Shown: piece by piece, positions 18,350 to 27,732 of the stretch
How positions within the stretch are numbered: the stretch's first letter is position 1
Layout of the letters: the number at the start of each line of letters is the position of its first letter
The notes under the pieces: model-generated
Told to the model about the DNA's origin: nothing
What the model saw: the letters and a program-made list of their open reading frames with translations, nothing else
Databases searched by the model: none
Made by a program: the position numbers and the translations under genes
Assembly (NCBI RefSeq): GCF_000298215.1
Contig: NZ_BAHD01000022.1
Coordinates: forward strand, 1 to 64,000
Reading direction: 5' to 3'
From: Kineosphaera limosa NBRC 100340
GTDB lineage: Bacteria; Actinomycetota; Actinomycetes; Actinomycetales; Dermatophilaceae
DNA length: 64,000 nucleotides

Positions 18350-19719
18350 TGGCGCGCCCCGAGCACACGGACGAGCACGCGCACGAACACACGGACCCGA
18401 CGCACCAGGCGCCCGGGCCGGCGTTCGACGCGCACCACCCGCCCTCGGCCGAGCTCATCTCCGACTGTGTGCACTGCGGTTTCTGCCTGCCCACGTGCCC
18501 GACGTACGCGCTGTGGGGCGAGGAGATGGACTCCCCGCGCGGCCGCATCTACCTCATGGGGCAGGGCCTGGGCGGGGCGCCGATGACCGACACGATGGTC
18601 GGCCATTTCGACGCGTGCCTGGGCTGCATGGCGTGCGTCACCTCGTGTCCGTCGGGGGTCAAGTACGACCAGCTCATCGAGGCGACCCGCGCGCAGGTGG
18701 AGCGTCGGCACGAGCGGTCTCGCACCGAGAAGGCCTTGCGGGCGGCGATCTTCGCGTTGTTCCCGTATCCGGCGCGGTTGCGGGCGTTGAGCGCGCCGAT
18801 GCGGCTGTATCAGCGGGTCGGCCTGGGGCGGCTGGTGCGCGGCAGCGGACTGCTCGAGCGCCTCTCGCCGCAGGTGGCGGCGATGGAGGCGCTGATGCCG
18901 CGGGTGCAGGAGGCGCCGCGGGTCCCGGCCCGCACCCGCGCCACGGGGGAGCGTCGGGGCACGGTCGGGCTGCTGCTCGGCTGCGTGCAACGCGAGTTCT
19001 TTCCGGGCGTCAACGCGGCCACGGTGCGCGTGCTCGTCGCGGAGGGGTTCGAGGTGGTCGCCCCGCCGGAGCAGGGGTGTTGCGGCGCGTTGTCGCTGCA
19101 CGCCGGCCGGGAGGAGGAGGGGCTGGACTTCGCGCGCGGGGTCATCGAGGCGTTCGAGGCCGCCGAAGTGGAGGCGATCGTCGTCAACTCCGCGGGCTGC
19201 GGCTCGGCGATGAAGGACTACGCGCGGCTGCTCGCCGACGACCCACAGTTCGCGCAGCGGGCGCAGCGGCTGTCGGCGATGACCCGGGACGTCGCGGAGT
19301 TCCTCGCGCAGGTCGGCCTGCAAGCCACCTATCACCGGTTCGACGCGGACATCGCCTACCACGACGCCTGCCACCTGGCGCACGCCCAAGGGGTGCGCGC
19401 CCAGCCGCGGGAGCTGCTGCGCACCATCCCCGGCGTCACCCTCGCGGAGATCCGCGACGCCGAGCTGTGCTGCGGCTCGGCCGGCATCTACAACATCATC
19501 AACCCCGAACCGGCCACCGAACTCGGCGACCGCAAGGCGGCCAACGTCGCGGCCACGGGTGCCTCGCTGCTGGTGGCCGCCAACCCGGGCTGCCTCATGC
19601 AGATCGCCACCAGCCTGCACCGCCAGGGGCACGACATCGCCCTCGCCCACACCGTCGAGATCCTCGACGCCGCACTGCGCGGCGCCTCGCCTGAGTCGCT
19701 ACGCGCCGCCGCCGGCTAG
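18349..19719 (+). CDS. glcF: Glycolate oxidase iron-sulfur subunit GlcF
   Basis: A 456-residue iron-sulfur protein passing electrons from GlcDE to quinone. Two 4Fe-4S clusters are bound by CVHCGFCLPTCP and CLGCMACVTSCPSG near the N-terminus. Two CCG domains (EQGCCGALSLHAG and AELCCGSAGIYN) follow, typical of GlcF and heterodisulfide-reductase-like proteins. The N-terminus is His/Glu-rich (EHTDEHAHEHTD), which could loosely bind metal. The ATG overlaps the glcE TGA after GGGAGG. The TAG stop (19717-19719) overlaps the stop of the facing gntR gene (19716-19718). Confidence 0.94.
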   Translation: MARPEHTDEHAHEHTDPTHQAPGPAFDAHHPPSAELISDCVHCGFCLPTCPTYALWGEEMDSPRGRIYLMGQGLGGAPMTDTMVGHFDACLGCMACVTSCPSGVKYDQLIEATRAQVERRHERSRTEKALRAAIFALFPYPARLRALSAPMRLYQRVGLGRLVRGSGLLERLSPQVAAMEALMPRVQEAPRVPARTRATGERRGTVGLLLGCVQREFFPGVNAATVRVLVAEGFEVVAPPEQGCCGALSLHAGREEEGLDFARGVIEAFEAAEVEAIVVNSAGCGSAMKDYARLLADDPQFAQRAQRLSAMTRDVAEFLAQVGLQATYHRFDADIAYHDACHLAHAQGVRAQPRELLRTIPGVTLAEIRDAELCCGSAGIYNIINPEPATELGDRKAANVAATGASLLVAANPGCLMQIATSLHRQGHDIALAHTVEILDAALRGASPESLRAAAG

Positions 19720-20459
19720 CTTGCGCCCTCGTCGTGCCCTGCCGCACCGGCCGGTGGCTCGAGCAGGTTGTGCCGCGCGACAAACCGGAAGCGGTCGCCG
19801 CGGAACACCGAGCGGGTCCACTCCACGGGGCGCCCTGTGGAGTCCCAGGCGGTGCGGTGGATGAGCAGCATCGGCAGGCCCGTCTCCACGCCGAGCAGGT
19901 TGGCCTCGACCGGGTCGGCCAGCGCCGTCTCGACCGTGTCTTCCACGGCGGCGATGTGCAGCCCGTAGGCCTCGCGCATCGTCACGTAGAGCGAGCCGTG
20001 CTCGGTCAGGCGCTCCTCGAAGTCGGGCAGCGGGCCCGGCACGTGGGCGATCTCATGGGCGATGGGATCGCCGCCGGCCGTGCGGAGCCGATCGAGTCGC
20101 TGCACCGCTGCTCCCGGCGGCAACTGCAAGGCCGCCCGCACCTGATCGTCGGCGGTGACCTGCGCACACCCCAGCAGCACGCTGCCGGGACGCCAGCCGT
20201 CGGTCTGTACGTCTTGGGAGAACGAGGTCAGCGGGCGGACCCGCATCAGCTTGGGGTGTGCCACGAAGGTGCCCCGCCCTTGGGTGCGTTCCAGCCGACC
20301 GTCCACGACGAGCGCCGCGATGGCTTGGCGCACTGTCGTGCGGGAGGTGGCGAAGCGCTCGGCGAGCTCGCGCTCGGTCGGGATCGCGGTCTGCGGATCC
20401 AGTCCCTCGATGAGGTCGAGCAGAGCCCGCTTCACCTGGTAATGCTTGGGAACCTTCAT
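19716..20459 (-). CDS. dasR: GntR/HutC-family transcriptional regulator, DasR-like
   Basis: A 247-residue regulator with an N-terminal winged helix ([20 protein letters not shown]) and a C-terminal UTRA ligand domain ([15 protein letters not shown] at its end). DasR-type members repress GlcNAc and chitin genes and release DNA on binding glucosamine-6-phosphate. The ATG at 20459 gives the family N-terminus [16 protein letters not shown]. It faces nagE across three dre-like palindromes, so it very likely controls nagEBA and itself. The stop overlaps the glcF stop on the other strand, leaving no room for a terminator. The DasR name rests on context plus operators. Confidence 0.85.
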   Translation of the reverse strand: MKVPKHYQVKRALLDLIEGLDPQTAIPTERELAERFATSRTTVRQAIAALVVDGRLERTQGRGTFVAHPKLMRVRPLTSFSQDVQTDGWRPGSVLLGCAQVTADDQVRAALQLPPGAAVQRLDRLRTAGGDPIAHEIAHVPGPLPDFEERLTEHGSLYVTMREAYGLHIAAVEDTVETALADPVEANLLGVETGLPMLLIHRTAWDSTGRPVEWTRSVFRGDRFRFVARHNLLEPPAGAAGHDEGAS

Positions 20460-20502
20460 GGCGGCCTCGGCTGTCGGCGACGGGTTCCGACCACGATAGG
20501 GC

Positions 20503-20518
20503 ATTGGCCTATACCAAT
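20503..20518. promoter_or_regulatory. dre-like operator 1
   Basis: ATTGGCCTATACCAAT, 44 bases upstream of the regulator's start codon and close to the DasR element consensus (ACTGGTCTAGACCAGT in Streptomyces). It is placed to autoregulate the gntR gene. Confidence 0.7.
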
Positions 20519-20531
20519 CGGCGGAAACTGC

Positions 20532-20577
20532 TTGACACCACAGATTGGTCTAGACCAGGCTGTGGTCCAGACCAATT
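20532..20577. promoter_or_regulatory. dre-like operators 2 and 3 with -35 element before nagE
   Basis: TTGACA at 20532-20537 is a good -35. ATTGGTCTAGACCAGG (20544-20559) and GTGGTCCAGACCAATT (20562-20577) follow back to back, overlapping where a -10 and transcription start should be. No clear -10 hexamer is visible. Binding by the DasR-like repressor at either site would block nagE transcription. The match to the DasR element is by memory of the published consensus. Confidence 0.78.
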
Positions 20578-20611
20578 ATCTGGTTGCACCACCTCACGAA
20601 GGAGTGACGAC

Positions 20612-22645
20612 ATGAGCGCCGTCCAGGAAAGCTCACCACCTCGGTCCAAGCGGCACCTACCGGGCTTCGGCCAACTGCAACGGCTCGGCAAGAGCCTCAT
20701 GCTGCCGATCGCGCTGCTGCCCGCCGCCGGCATCCTGCTGCGCCTGGGCCAGCCCGACCTGCTCGGTCGCATCACGACCCCGATCATCGGGGCCTTCTTC
20801 GATGCGATGAGCGCCGCCGGTGACGCGATCTTCGGCAACCTGGCGATGCTCTTCGCCGTCGGCGTCGCGATCGGTTTCGCCCGCAAGGCCGACGGCTCCA
20901 CCGCCCTCTCCGCGGTCGCCGGCTACCTGGTCATCGAGGCCGTCTTCAAGTCGATGTCGCCGGTCGTGCTCGAAGGGCAGCTCAACGCAGCCGGCGAGCA
21001 GGCGATGATCAACTACAGCGTCTTCGGCGGCATCGTCGTCGGCCTCGTCACCGCCTGGCTCTTCGACCGGTACCACGACATCCAGCTGCCGGCCTATCTC
21101 GGCTTCTTCGGCGGTCGCCGCTTCGTGCCGATCGTCGTGTCGCTGGCCACCCTGATCATCGGCTTCGCGCTCAGCTACTTCTACCCGATCTTCAACGCCG
21201 GCCTGACCAACGTCGGCGAGTTCATCGGTGGCGCCGGCGCGCTCGGCGCCTTCGTCTACGGTGTCGTCAACCGCCTGCTCATCCCGCTGGGTCTGCACCA
21301 CATTGTCAACACCTTCGTCTGGTTCATCTACGGCGACTACGCCGGCCCCAGCGGCCTGGTCACCGGCGAACTGACCCGCTTCGCCGCCGGCGACCCCAGC
21401 GCCGGGCTGCTGACCTCCGGCTTCTACCCGATTCTCATGTTCGGCCTGCCCGGTGCCGCCCTGGCGATGATGCACATGGCCAAGCCGTCGCAGAAGAAGG
21501 TTGCCGCAGGCATCCTCGGGGCCGCCGGCCTCACCGCCTTCATCACCGGCATCACCGAGCCGCTGGAGTTCGCCTTCATGTTCGTGGCGTTCCCGCTCTA
21601 CGTCGTGCACGCGCTGCTCACCGGGCTCTCCCTGGCCATCGCCTACACGCTCGACATCCACCTCGGCTTCTCGTTCTCCGCCGGACTCATCGACCTCGTG
21701 CTCTACTACTCCGCCCCGGCCGCCCACAACGTGCCGCTGCTCATCGTGCAGGGCCTGGTCTTCTTCGTCTTGTACTACGTGCTCTTCCGCTTCGTCATCA
21801 AGCGTTGGAACCTGGCTACCCCCGGCCGCGGTGACGAGGTGGCCCCCGACGCCGCCGACGCCGACGGCGCGGAGCCGAGCCAGCTCGCCGAGAACCTCAT
21901 CGCCGCGTTCGGTGGCCGCGACAACCTGCGCAGCGTCGACGCCTGCATCACCCGGCTGCGCATCGAGGTGGCCGACAAGGCCAAGGTCGACGCCGCCCGG
22001 CTCAAGGGGCTCGGCGCCGCCGGCGTCGTCGAGGTCGGCAACAACGTGCAGGCGATCTTCGGCACCCAGGCCGACTCGCTGAAGTCGCAGATCAACGCCG
22101 TGCTCGCCGGTGCGCCCGCCCCGGCCGCCGTCGGCGCGACGACCGCTGCTCCGGCCGCTGCCAGCACGCCCGCTGCGCCCGCCAGCTCCGCCGTCCCCGC
22201 CGGCACCGTGCTCGCACCCCTGACCGGGCGCGTGCTCCCGCTGTCGCAGGTGCCCGACAAGTCCTTCGCCGAGGGCATCGTCGGCCCGGGCCTGGCCATC
22301 GACCCCGAGCACAAGGTGCTCAACGTCGCCGCCCCCGTCAGCGGCACGGTGCTGCAGGTGTGGCCGCACGCCTTCGTCATCGGCACCGACGACGGCCGCG
22401 GCGTGCTCGTGCACCTGGGCATCGACACGGTGCAGCTCGAAGGCAAGGGCTTCGCCAGCCACGTCAGCAAGAAGGACCGCGTCGTCGCCGGGCAGATCAT
22501 GACGACCTACGACGTGCCCGCCGTGGTCGCCTCCGGCCGGAGCCCGATCGTGCCGGTCATCGTCATGGACAAGAAAGCCGACGTGCAGGCCCTGGCCCGC
22601 GAGCAGGTGGCCGCGCTCGACGAACTGTTCTGGGTCGATCGCTGA
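20612..22645 (+). CDS. nagE: PTS N-acetylglucosamine transporter, EIICBA
   Basis: A 677-residue permease that imports GlcNAc while phosphorylating it to GlcNAc-6-P. The EIIC membrane domain covers about residues 20-410, with [14 protein letters not shown] typical of the glucose/GlcNAc group. EIIB follows, with the phosphorylated Cys445 in [10 protein letters not shown]. After an Ala/Pro linker comes EIIA, with His601 in [10 protein letters not shown]. Having all three domains on one chain matches E. coli NagE; many actinobacteria split them. ATG 20612 follows AAGGAG. It heads the operon nagE-nagB-nagA under the dre-like operators. Confidence 0.95.
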   Translation: MSAVQESSPPRSKRHLPGFGQLQRLGKSLMLPIALLPAAGILLRLGQPDLLGRITTPIIGAFFDAMSAAGDAIFGNLAMLFAVGVAIGFARKADGSTALSAVAGYLVIEAVFKSMSPVVLEGQLNAAGEQAMINYSVFGGIVVGLVTAWLFDRYHDIQLPAYLGFFGGRRFVPIVVSLATLIIGFALSYFYPIFNAGLTNVGEFIGGAGALGAFVYGVVNRLLIPLGLHHIVNTFVWFIYGDYAGPSGLVTGELTRFAAGDPSAGLLTSGFYPILMFGLPGAALAMMHMAKPSQKKVAAGILGAAGLTAFITGITEPLEFAFMFVAFPLYVVHALLTGLSLAIAYTLDIHLGFSFSAGLIDLVLYYSAPAAHNVPLLIVQGLVFFVLYYVLFRFVIKRWNLATPGRGDEVAPDAADADGAEPSQLAENLIAAFGGRDNLRSVDACITRLRIEVADKAKVDAARLKGLGAAGVVEVGNNVQAIFGTQADSLKSQINAVLAGAPAPAAVGATTAAPAAASTPAAPASSAVPAGTVLAPLTGRVLPLSQVPDKSFAEGIVGPGLAIDPEHKVLNVAAPVSGTVLQVWPHAFVIGTDDGRGVLVHLGIDTVQLEGKGFASHVSKKDRVVAGQIMTTYDVPAVVASGRSPIVPVIVMDKKADVQALAREQVAALDELFWVDR

Positions 22646-22694
22646 GCCTACGCACCACCCCGCTTCCGACCGTCTCGAAACGAAAGGTCCCTTG

Positions 22695-23480
22695 ATGGAA
22701 ATCGTCATTCACGACAGCCCGCAGCGGCTTGGGGAGGTGGCCGCCGACGCGATCGCCGCGCTGCTGGCCGCCGACCCGACCGCGGTGCTCGGGCTGGCCA
22801 CCGGCTCGTCGCCACGGCCGGTCTACGACGCGCTGGCCGCCCGGTGCGAGCGGGGGGAGGTGTCGTTCGCGCAGGCGCGGGCGTTCACACTCGATGAGTA
22901 CGTGGGTCTGCCCGCGGACCACCCCGAGCGGTACCGCAACGTCATTGACGCCGATTTCGTGTCGCGCGTCGACTTCGCCCCCGGGGCCGTGCAGGGCCCC
23001 GACGGGCTGGCGACCGACATCCCCGCGGCCTGCGCCGAGTACGAGGCGGCCATCGTGGCAGCGGGCGGGGTCGACCTGCAGATCCTGGGCATCGGCACCG
23101 ACGGGCATATCGCGTTCAACGAGCCCGGCTCGTCGCTGGCCTCTCGCACCCGCATCAAGACCCTGACCCGGCAGACCCGCTTGGACAACGCCCGGTTCTT
23201 CGACGGGGACCCGCAGGCGGTACCCCAGCACTGCCTCACCCAGGGTCTGGCCACGATCATGGCCGCGCGGCACATCGTGCTGCTGGCCACCGGCCGCGGT
23301 AAGGCGGAGGCCGTGCATCACCTGGCCGAGGGAGCGGTCAGCGCGATGTGGCCGGCGACGATCCTGCAGCATCACCCGCACGTCAGCGTGCTGCTCGACT
23401 CCGCCGCCGCCAGCCGGCTGCAGCTCGTGGACTACTACCGCGAGACCTATGGGGCCAAGCCCGGGTGGCAGGGGATCTGA
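22695..23480 (+). CDS. nagB: Glucosamine-6-phosphate deaminase
   Basis: A 261-residue enzyme converting glucosamine-6-P to fructose-6-P and ammonia. LGLATGSSPRPVYDAL, FTLDEYVGL and GIGTDGHIAFNEPGSSL are the NagB signatures, with the catalytic Asp in LDEY and the His in DGHIAFNEP. ATG 22695 follows GAAAGG; TTG 22692 adjoins it in frame. It lies 49 bases after nagE and is followed at once by nagA, so catabolism runs from import to glycolysis in one transcript. Confidence 0.95.
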   Translation: MEIVIHDSPQRLGEVAADAIAALLAADPTAVLGLATGSSPRPVYDALAARCERGEVSFAQARAFTLDEYVGLPADHPERYRNVIDADFVSRVDFAPGAVQGPDGLATDIPAACAEYEAAIVAAGGVDLQILGIGTDGHIAFNEPGSSLASRTRIKTLTRQTRLDNARFFDGDPQAVPQHCLTQGLATIMAARHIVLLATGRGKAEAVHHLAEGAVSAMWPATILQHHPHVSVLLDSAAASRLQLVDYYRETYGAKPGWQGI

Positions 23481-23481
23481 G

Positions 23482-24624
23482 ATGAGCCTGCTGACCGCCG
23501 ACCGGGTCGTGACCGGCGAGCAGATCCTGGCGCCCGGTTGGCTCGAGGTGCGCGACGGTCGCGTGGTGGCGGTCGGGGCCGGCGACCCACCGCGCCCCGC
23601 CGACCGCGCGCTGGGTGCGGTGACGGTGGTGCCGGGCTTCGTCGACATGCACGTGCACGGCGGCGGGGGAGGAGCCTTCCCCGCCGCCGACGCGGCGGCC
23701 ACCGCGGCCGCGGTCGACTTCCACCGGCGCCACGGCACCACCGCGATGCTCGCCTCGCTCGTCTCGGCCAGCCCGCCGGATCTACTGGCCCAGGTCGAGG
23801 CGGTCGCCGAGCAGGTGCGGGCCGGGCTCGTCGCCGGCATCCACCTGGAGGGGCCGTGGATCTCCGCCCACCGCTGCGGCGCCCACGAGCCGACCGCCCT
23901 GCGCGCGCCCGACCCGGCCGAACTCGATCGGGTGCTGGCGGCCGGCGGCGGCACCATCGCCATGGTGACGCTGGCCCCCGAACTGCCCGGCGGGCTGGAG
24001 GCCGTGCGCCGGGTTGTCGACGCGGGCGCCATCGCGGCCGTCGGGCACACCGACGCCACCTACGAGCAGACCCGCGAGGCCATCGGCGCCGGCGCCCGCG
24101 TCGCCACGCACCTGTTCAACGCCATGCGCCCGGTGCACCATCGGGATCCGGGCCCCGTCGTGGCGCTCATGGAGGACCCGCGTGTCACCCTCGAGCTCAT
24201 CACCGACGGTCAACACCTGCACCCGGCGCTGTACCGCGACGTGTGTGGGCGGGCCGGCTCCGACCGGGTCGTGCTCGTCACCGACGCGATGGAGGCCGCC
24301 GGAATGGCCGACGGCGCCTACAGCCTCGGCGGGCTCGACGTCACCGTCGCCGACGGTGTCGCCCGGCTCACCGGCACGACGACGATCGCCGGCAGCACCG
24401 CGACGATGGACCACCAGTTCCGGCAGGCGTTGGCCGCCAGCGAGCTGCCGCCCGACGAGGCGCTGCTCGCGGTGACCCGGCAGACCTCGGTGCTGCCGGC
24501 CGCCGCGATCGGGCTACCGCCGGTCGCGCTCGCGGCCGGGGGGCCGGCCGACCTCGTGGTGCTGGACGAGCAGTGGGGTGTGACCGACGTCATGAAGGCC
24601 GGTTCCTGGGTCGCGCTCGCCTGA
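23482..24624 (+). CDS. nagA: N-acetylglucosamine-6-phosphate deacetylase
   Basis: A 380-residue amidohydrolase removing acetate from GlcNAc-6-P, the step before NagB. Metal and catalytic motifs are VDMHVHGGGGG, HLEGPWIS, VGHTDATY, HLFNAM and the catalytic Asp in LVTDAMEAAG. ATG 23482 lies a single base after the nagB stop, implying translational coupling. The operon ends in a strong hairpin at 24648. Confidence 0.95.
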   Translation: MSLLTADRVVTGEQILAPGWLEVRDGRVVAVGAGDPPRPADRALGAVTVVPGFVDMHVHGGGGGAFPAADAAATAAAVDFHRRHGTTAMLASLVSASPPDLLAQVEAVAEQVRAGLVAGIHLEGPWISAHRCGAHEPTALRAPDPAELDRVLAAGGGTIAMVTLAPELPGGLEAVRRVVDAGAIAAVGHTDATYEQTREAIGAGARVATHLFNAMRPVHHRDPGPVVALMEDPRVTLELITDGQHLHPALYRDVCGRAGSDRVVLVTDAMEAAGMADGAYSLGGLDVTVADGVARLTGTTTIAGSTATMDHQFRQALAASELPPDEALLAVTRQTSVLPAAAIGLPPVALAAGGPADLVVLDEQWGVTDVMKAGSWVALA

Positions 24625-24647
24625 TTCGCGGGCCTTCGCTCGACCGG

Positions 24648-24691
24648 AACGCGCACTCGCCTGACCCGCCCGGGTCAGGCGAGTGCGCGTT
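24648..24691. terminator. Bidirectional terminator, perfect 20-bp stem
   Basis: AACGCGCACTCGCCTGACCC at 24648-24667 is exactly complementary to 24672-24691, with a 4-base loop. It lies after nagA and overlaps the last codons and stop of the converging macrodomain gene, so it serves both. Confidence 0.85.
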
Positions 24692-25187
24692 GGAAGGCGC
24701 TCAGCGCCTTCTCCCCGAAGAGCACGAAACGCACCTGGAGGTCGTCGCTGGCCTCGGCGCGGACCGTCGCCACCGCGATACGTGCGACCTCTTCGACATC
24801 CCAGCCATAGACGCCGGCGCTGATCGCCGGAAAGGCGATCGAGGTGGCGCCCACCTGCCGTGCGACCGCCAGGCTGTTGCGGAAACACGCGGCGAGCAGC
24901 GCCGGATCGATTTGACCCACATGGCGATTCGGTCCGACCGTGTGGATGACCCAGCGGGCGGGCAGCTCGTGCCCGTCGGTGGCGACCGCCTCGCCGACGC
25001 CGAGCCCGTCCGGATGGCTGGTGCGGCGCAGCCGCCGACACTGCGCGAGCAGGGCCGGACCGGCGGCCTTGTGGATCGCGCCGTCGACACCGCCACCGCC
25101 GAGCAGCCCCGAGTTCGCGGCGTTGACGATGGCGTCGACCTCTTGCGTCGTGATGTCCCCGGCCACGGCTTCGATGCGCGCACTCAT
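24675..25187 (-). CDS. Macrodomain protein (ADP-ribose/O-acetyl-ADP-ribose hydrolase)
   Basis: A 170-residue single macrodomain of the YmdB/MacroD type. IVNAANSGLLGGGGVDGAIH is the ADP-ribose-binding signature with the catalytic Asn and Asp; AFPAISAGVYGWD forms the phosphate loop. It probably removes ADP-ribose from proteins or deacetylates O-acetyl-ADP-ribose. Its 3' end is inside the shared terminator. No ADP-ribosyltransferase gene is nearby. Confidence 0.93.
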   Translation of the reverse strand: MSARIEAVAGDITTQEVDAIVNAANSGLLGGGGVDGAIHKAAGPALLAQCRRLRRTSHPDGLGVGEAVATDGHELPARWVIHTVGPNRHVGQIDPALLAACFRNSLAVARQVGATSIAFPAISAGVYGWDVEEVARIAVATVRAEASDDLQVRFVLFGEKALSAFQRALA

Positions 25188-25323
25188 GACAACTCATCCT
25201 GCCGCAGCGCCGGTTTTCGGCCCCCAGTGTGGGTGTCTGGGCAGCCGGAGGCGGGTAAGTTCAGGCAAGACACAGGCCGCAAGGGCGGGCGGAAAGCCCC
25301 CGGCCACGGTAGAGAGGAAGCAC

Positions 25324-25956
25324 ATGGCCGTCATTGGCATCATCTTCATCATCGCCGCCGCCGTCGTGGGTGGCGCCGCGTACTGGGTGGCCTCGTCCGC
25401 AGGCGCGGCGACCACGACCGTGGAGATGTTCAACAACCAGCTCACTCTGACACCGCTGACGATGTTCCTGTCCGGCGCGCTGACCGTCTTCTTCCTGCTG
25501 CTGGGACTGTGGATGATCGCCGTCGCAGGCCGCCGCCGGTCCAAGCGCAGCAAGGAGCGTCGCGACCTCGAGAAGCAGGCTCGCGAGCAGGAGCGGGAGC
25601 TGGCCCAGACCCGCGCCCGCCTCGCCGAGCACGGCGGACCCAGCCGCTCCGACTCCGGTGCCGCGCGCACCCAGCCGGTGCCCGCCTCCGGGGGGAGTAC
25701 TCAACCGGCCCGCGGGTCGCGCGTGTCGCAGACCAAGGCCCCCGAGACCAAGCCCGAAACCAAGGCCCCCGAGGCCCGGTCCGAAGCCAAGGCTGAGGCG
25801 AAGGCCGACGGCAAGGCGACCGACTCCAAGGCAAGCTCTGCCTCCCGGCCCGGCTCGACGTCCGGGGTTGCAGCGGGCGGTGCGAGCGGCCAGCCAGATG
25901 CTCCGGGTGGGGCCGGCCCCCGCCCCGACGGCACCTACGACTCCGGCAAGCCCTGA
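25324..25956 (+). CDS. Two-helix membrane protein with Lys/Ala/Glu-rich tail
   Basis: A 210-residue protein of unknown function. Two transmembrane segments (residues about 3-27 and 38-65) form a LapA-like hairpin. A basic, coiled-coil-prone stretch follows (RRSKRSKERRDLEKQARE...), then a long disordered cytoplasmic tail rich in Lys, Ala, Glu, Ser and Pro (KPETKAPEARSEAKAEAKA), resembling histone H1-like tails. ATG 25324 follows AGAGGAAG. It stands alone and is followed by a hairpin. The tail could bind nucleic acid or acidic polymers, but that is speculation. Confidence 0.75.
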   Translation: MAVIGIIFIIAAAVVGGAAYWVASSAGAATTTVEMFNNQLTLTPLTMFLSGALTVFFLLLGLWMIAVAGRRRSKRSKERRDLEKQAREQERELAQTRARLAEHGGPSRSDSGAARTQPVPASGGSTQPARGSRVSQTKAPETKPETKAPEARSEAKAEAKADGKATDSKASSASRPGSTSGVAAGGASGQPDAPGGAGPRPDGTYDSGKP

Positions 25957-26270
25957 ATCGAGCCCTTAGCCCACGTGAGCCGCTTGCCGCCGCCAGCCGA
26001 ATCCGCTGGCCGGTGGGGTGTGTCGAACGGCCCGGCGTCGCTCTCTGCGCGATGCCGGGCCGAGTTGTTCCCCCTGCCGCCGGTCGGCCGGCCGCTGCGA
26101 TCTGGGCCCGTCAGGAGGCCGGAGGCGCCGGTGGTAGCGTGCGATTTGCACCGGGCCTGACCGTGAAATAGCCGTCCCTGCTCCGTGGACAGAGCCTTCG
26201 TGGTAGCCCTGGAGAGGGGCGCGGCTGGCCCCGATCCTCCCGTTGACCTATCCCAGCGAAGGACGCATCA
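25957..26270. other. Intergenic region before hmp
   Basis: A 314-base stretch without a gene. It holds a terminator hairpin (26029-26061) and the leader of the flavohaemoglobin gene. I looked for an NsrR-type dyad of the sort that governs hmp and did not find a convincing one. Confidence 0.6.
26029..26061 (+). terminator. Terminator hairpin after the two-helix membrane protein
   Basis: GGCCCGGCGTCGC at 26029-26041 pairs with GCGATGCCGGGCC at 26049-26061 (one G-T pair) around a 7-base loop, followed by GAGTTGTTCC. Confidence 0.65.
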
Positions 26271-27485
26271 ATGAAGCTGTCACCTGAGTCCGAAGCGATC
26301 GTCAAGGCCACGGCCGGCGTCGTCGCCGAGCACGCCGAAGACATCACCAAGGTCTTCTATCCCGACATGTTCGCCGCGCACCCGGAGCTCATGCGCGTGT
26401 TCAACAAGGCCAACCAGGCGATCGGTGAGCAACCCAAGGCCCTGGCCGCCTCGGTCGTGGCCTACGCGGTCAACCTCATCGACCCCGACGCCCCCGACTT
26501 CGGCCCCGTCATGCGCCGCATCGCCCACAAGCACGTGTCGTTGGGCATTCGCGCGCAGGAGTACACGATCGTCGGGCATCACCTCCTCAAGGCCGTCAAG
26601 ACGGTGCTCGGCGACGCGATCACCCCGGAGGTCGGGGCCGCCTGGGACGAGGTCTACTGGCTGTTCGGCACCGAGCTCATCGCGGAGGAGGCCAAGCTGT
26701 ACGCCCTCGCGGGCACCGACCCCACGCACCCGTGGCGCAAGTACCGGGTGGTCGAGCGTTTCGACGAGGGGGAGGACGTGTTCTCGCTCGTGCTCTCACC
26801 CGTCGAGGGGGAGGCGCCCCCGCACGAGGTCGGTCAGTACGTCGCGATCGCCGTGGATCTGCCCAACGGCGAGCGCCAACCGCGTCAATACACGATCTCG
26901 TCCAGCCCCCGCGGCGACCTGCGCGTGACGATCAAGCGCGTCCACGGCGTCGACGGGGCACCGGAGGGGCAGGTCAGCAACTGGCTGTACGACAACGCGC
27001 GACCCGGCACGATCCTCGACCTGTCGCAGCCCGCTGGCGACCTCGTGCTCGACGACTCCACGGGCCCGCTCGTGCTGGTTTCGGCCGGTATCGGCATCAC
27101 CCCGATCGCCGCCATCCTCGACGACCTCTCGCGCCGGCAGCCCGAGCGCACCGTGCGGCTCTTCCACGCGGACACCTCGCACGCCAACCACGCGCTGTAC
27201 AAGCACCTGCGCCGCCAGGTCGAGTGGATGAGCGACGCGAAGGCGCAGAACTGGTACGAGGAGGGGGCCGAAGACGCCCCCACGATCCACCCGGCGCGGT
27301 CGGGCTTCATGGACCTCTCCGACATCGCCGTGCCCTCGGACTGCACCGTGTTCATGTGCGGCCCACTGGAGTTCATGCGCAGCGCCCGCCGCGCCCTGCT
27401 CGACAAGGGCGTCTCCAGCGAGCGCATCCACTACGAGGTGTTCGGCCCCGACCTGTGGGCCCAGAACCCCGACAACGCCGCCTGA
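26271..27485 (+). CDS. hmp: Flavohaemoprotein (nitric oxide dioxygenase)
   Basis: A 404-residue enzyme converting NO and oxygen to nitrate with NAD(P)H. A globin domain comes first, with proximal His88 in RRIAHKHVSLGI and the following EYTIVGHHLL. An FAD domain has RQYTISSSP, and the NAD domain has VSAGIGITPIAAIL and FMCGPLEFM. Length and order match E. coli Hmp (396 residues). ATG 26271 follows GAAGGA. It is monocistronic and protects against nitrosative stress. No NsrR-like regulator gene is adjacent. Confidence 0.96.
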   Translation: MKLSPESEAIVKATAGVVAEHAEDITKVFYPDMFAAHPELMRVFNKANQAIGEQPKALAASVVAYAVNLIDPDAPDFGPVMRRIAHKHVSLGIRAQEYTIVGHHLLKAVKTVLGDAITPEVGAAWDEVYWLFGTELIAEEAKLYALAGTDPTHPWRKYRVVERFDEGEDVFSLVLSPVEGEAPPHEVGQYVAIAVDLPNGERQPRQYTISSSPRGDLRVTIKRVHGVDGAPEGQVSNWLYDNARPGTILDLSQPAGDLVLDDSTGPLVLVSAGIGITPIAAILDDLSRRQPERTVRLFHADTSHANHALYKHLRRQVEWMSDAKAQNWYEEGAEDAPTIHPARSGFMDLSDIAVPSDCTVFMCGPLEFMRSARRALLDKGVSSERIHYEVFGPDLWAQNPDNAA

Positions 27486-27494
27486 GTTCCCGCC

Positions 27495-27580
27495 GCCCGC
27501 TGCCGACGGGTGCGCCCGCTGCCGGCGGTTGCGGTCGCGAGCGCACCCGTCGGCAGGGACCACGCCCGTCGGCAGCGGGC
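27495..27580. repeat. Palindromic intergenic repeat, copy A
   Basis: Nested perfect inverted repeats: GCCCGCTGCCGACGGG (27495-27510) with CCCGTCGGCAGCGGGC (27565-27580), and TGCCGACGGGTGCGC (27501-27515) with GCGCACCCGTCGGCA (27541-27555). The two pairings are mutually exclusive. It shares wording with copies at 27634 and 37037. It may also end hmp transcription. Confidence 0.75.
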
Positions 27581-27633
27581 TTGCCCTGGTCTAGCGCTGG
27601 GCTAGTCCCAGGCGGCCCGGCCCCACCCGCCCG

Positions 27634-27707
27634 CGCCGACGGGTGCGCTTGCTGCCCAGGGTTGCTATTGCGACCGCGCCCCAACGCAGGGAGCGCAACC
27701 GTCGGCG
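27634..27707. repeat. Palindromic intergenic repeat, copy B
   Basis: The left arm CGCCGACGGGTGCGCTTGC faces the right arm GAGCGCAACCGTCGGCG. The centre, CCCAGGGTTGCTATTGCGACC, resembles that of the copy at 37037. It lies between converging hmp and thiE. Confidence 0.7.
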
Positions 27708-27732
27708 GCGGGGCGGGCTGGCCGGCCGGGGG

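Noticed and set aside
26100-26270. NsrR operator before hmp
   Set aside because: No dyad of the expected AAGnTGnAnTT-like form could be found.
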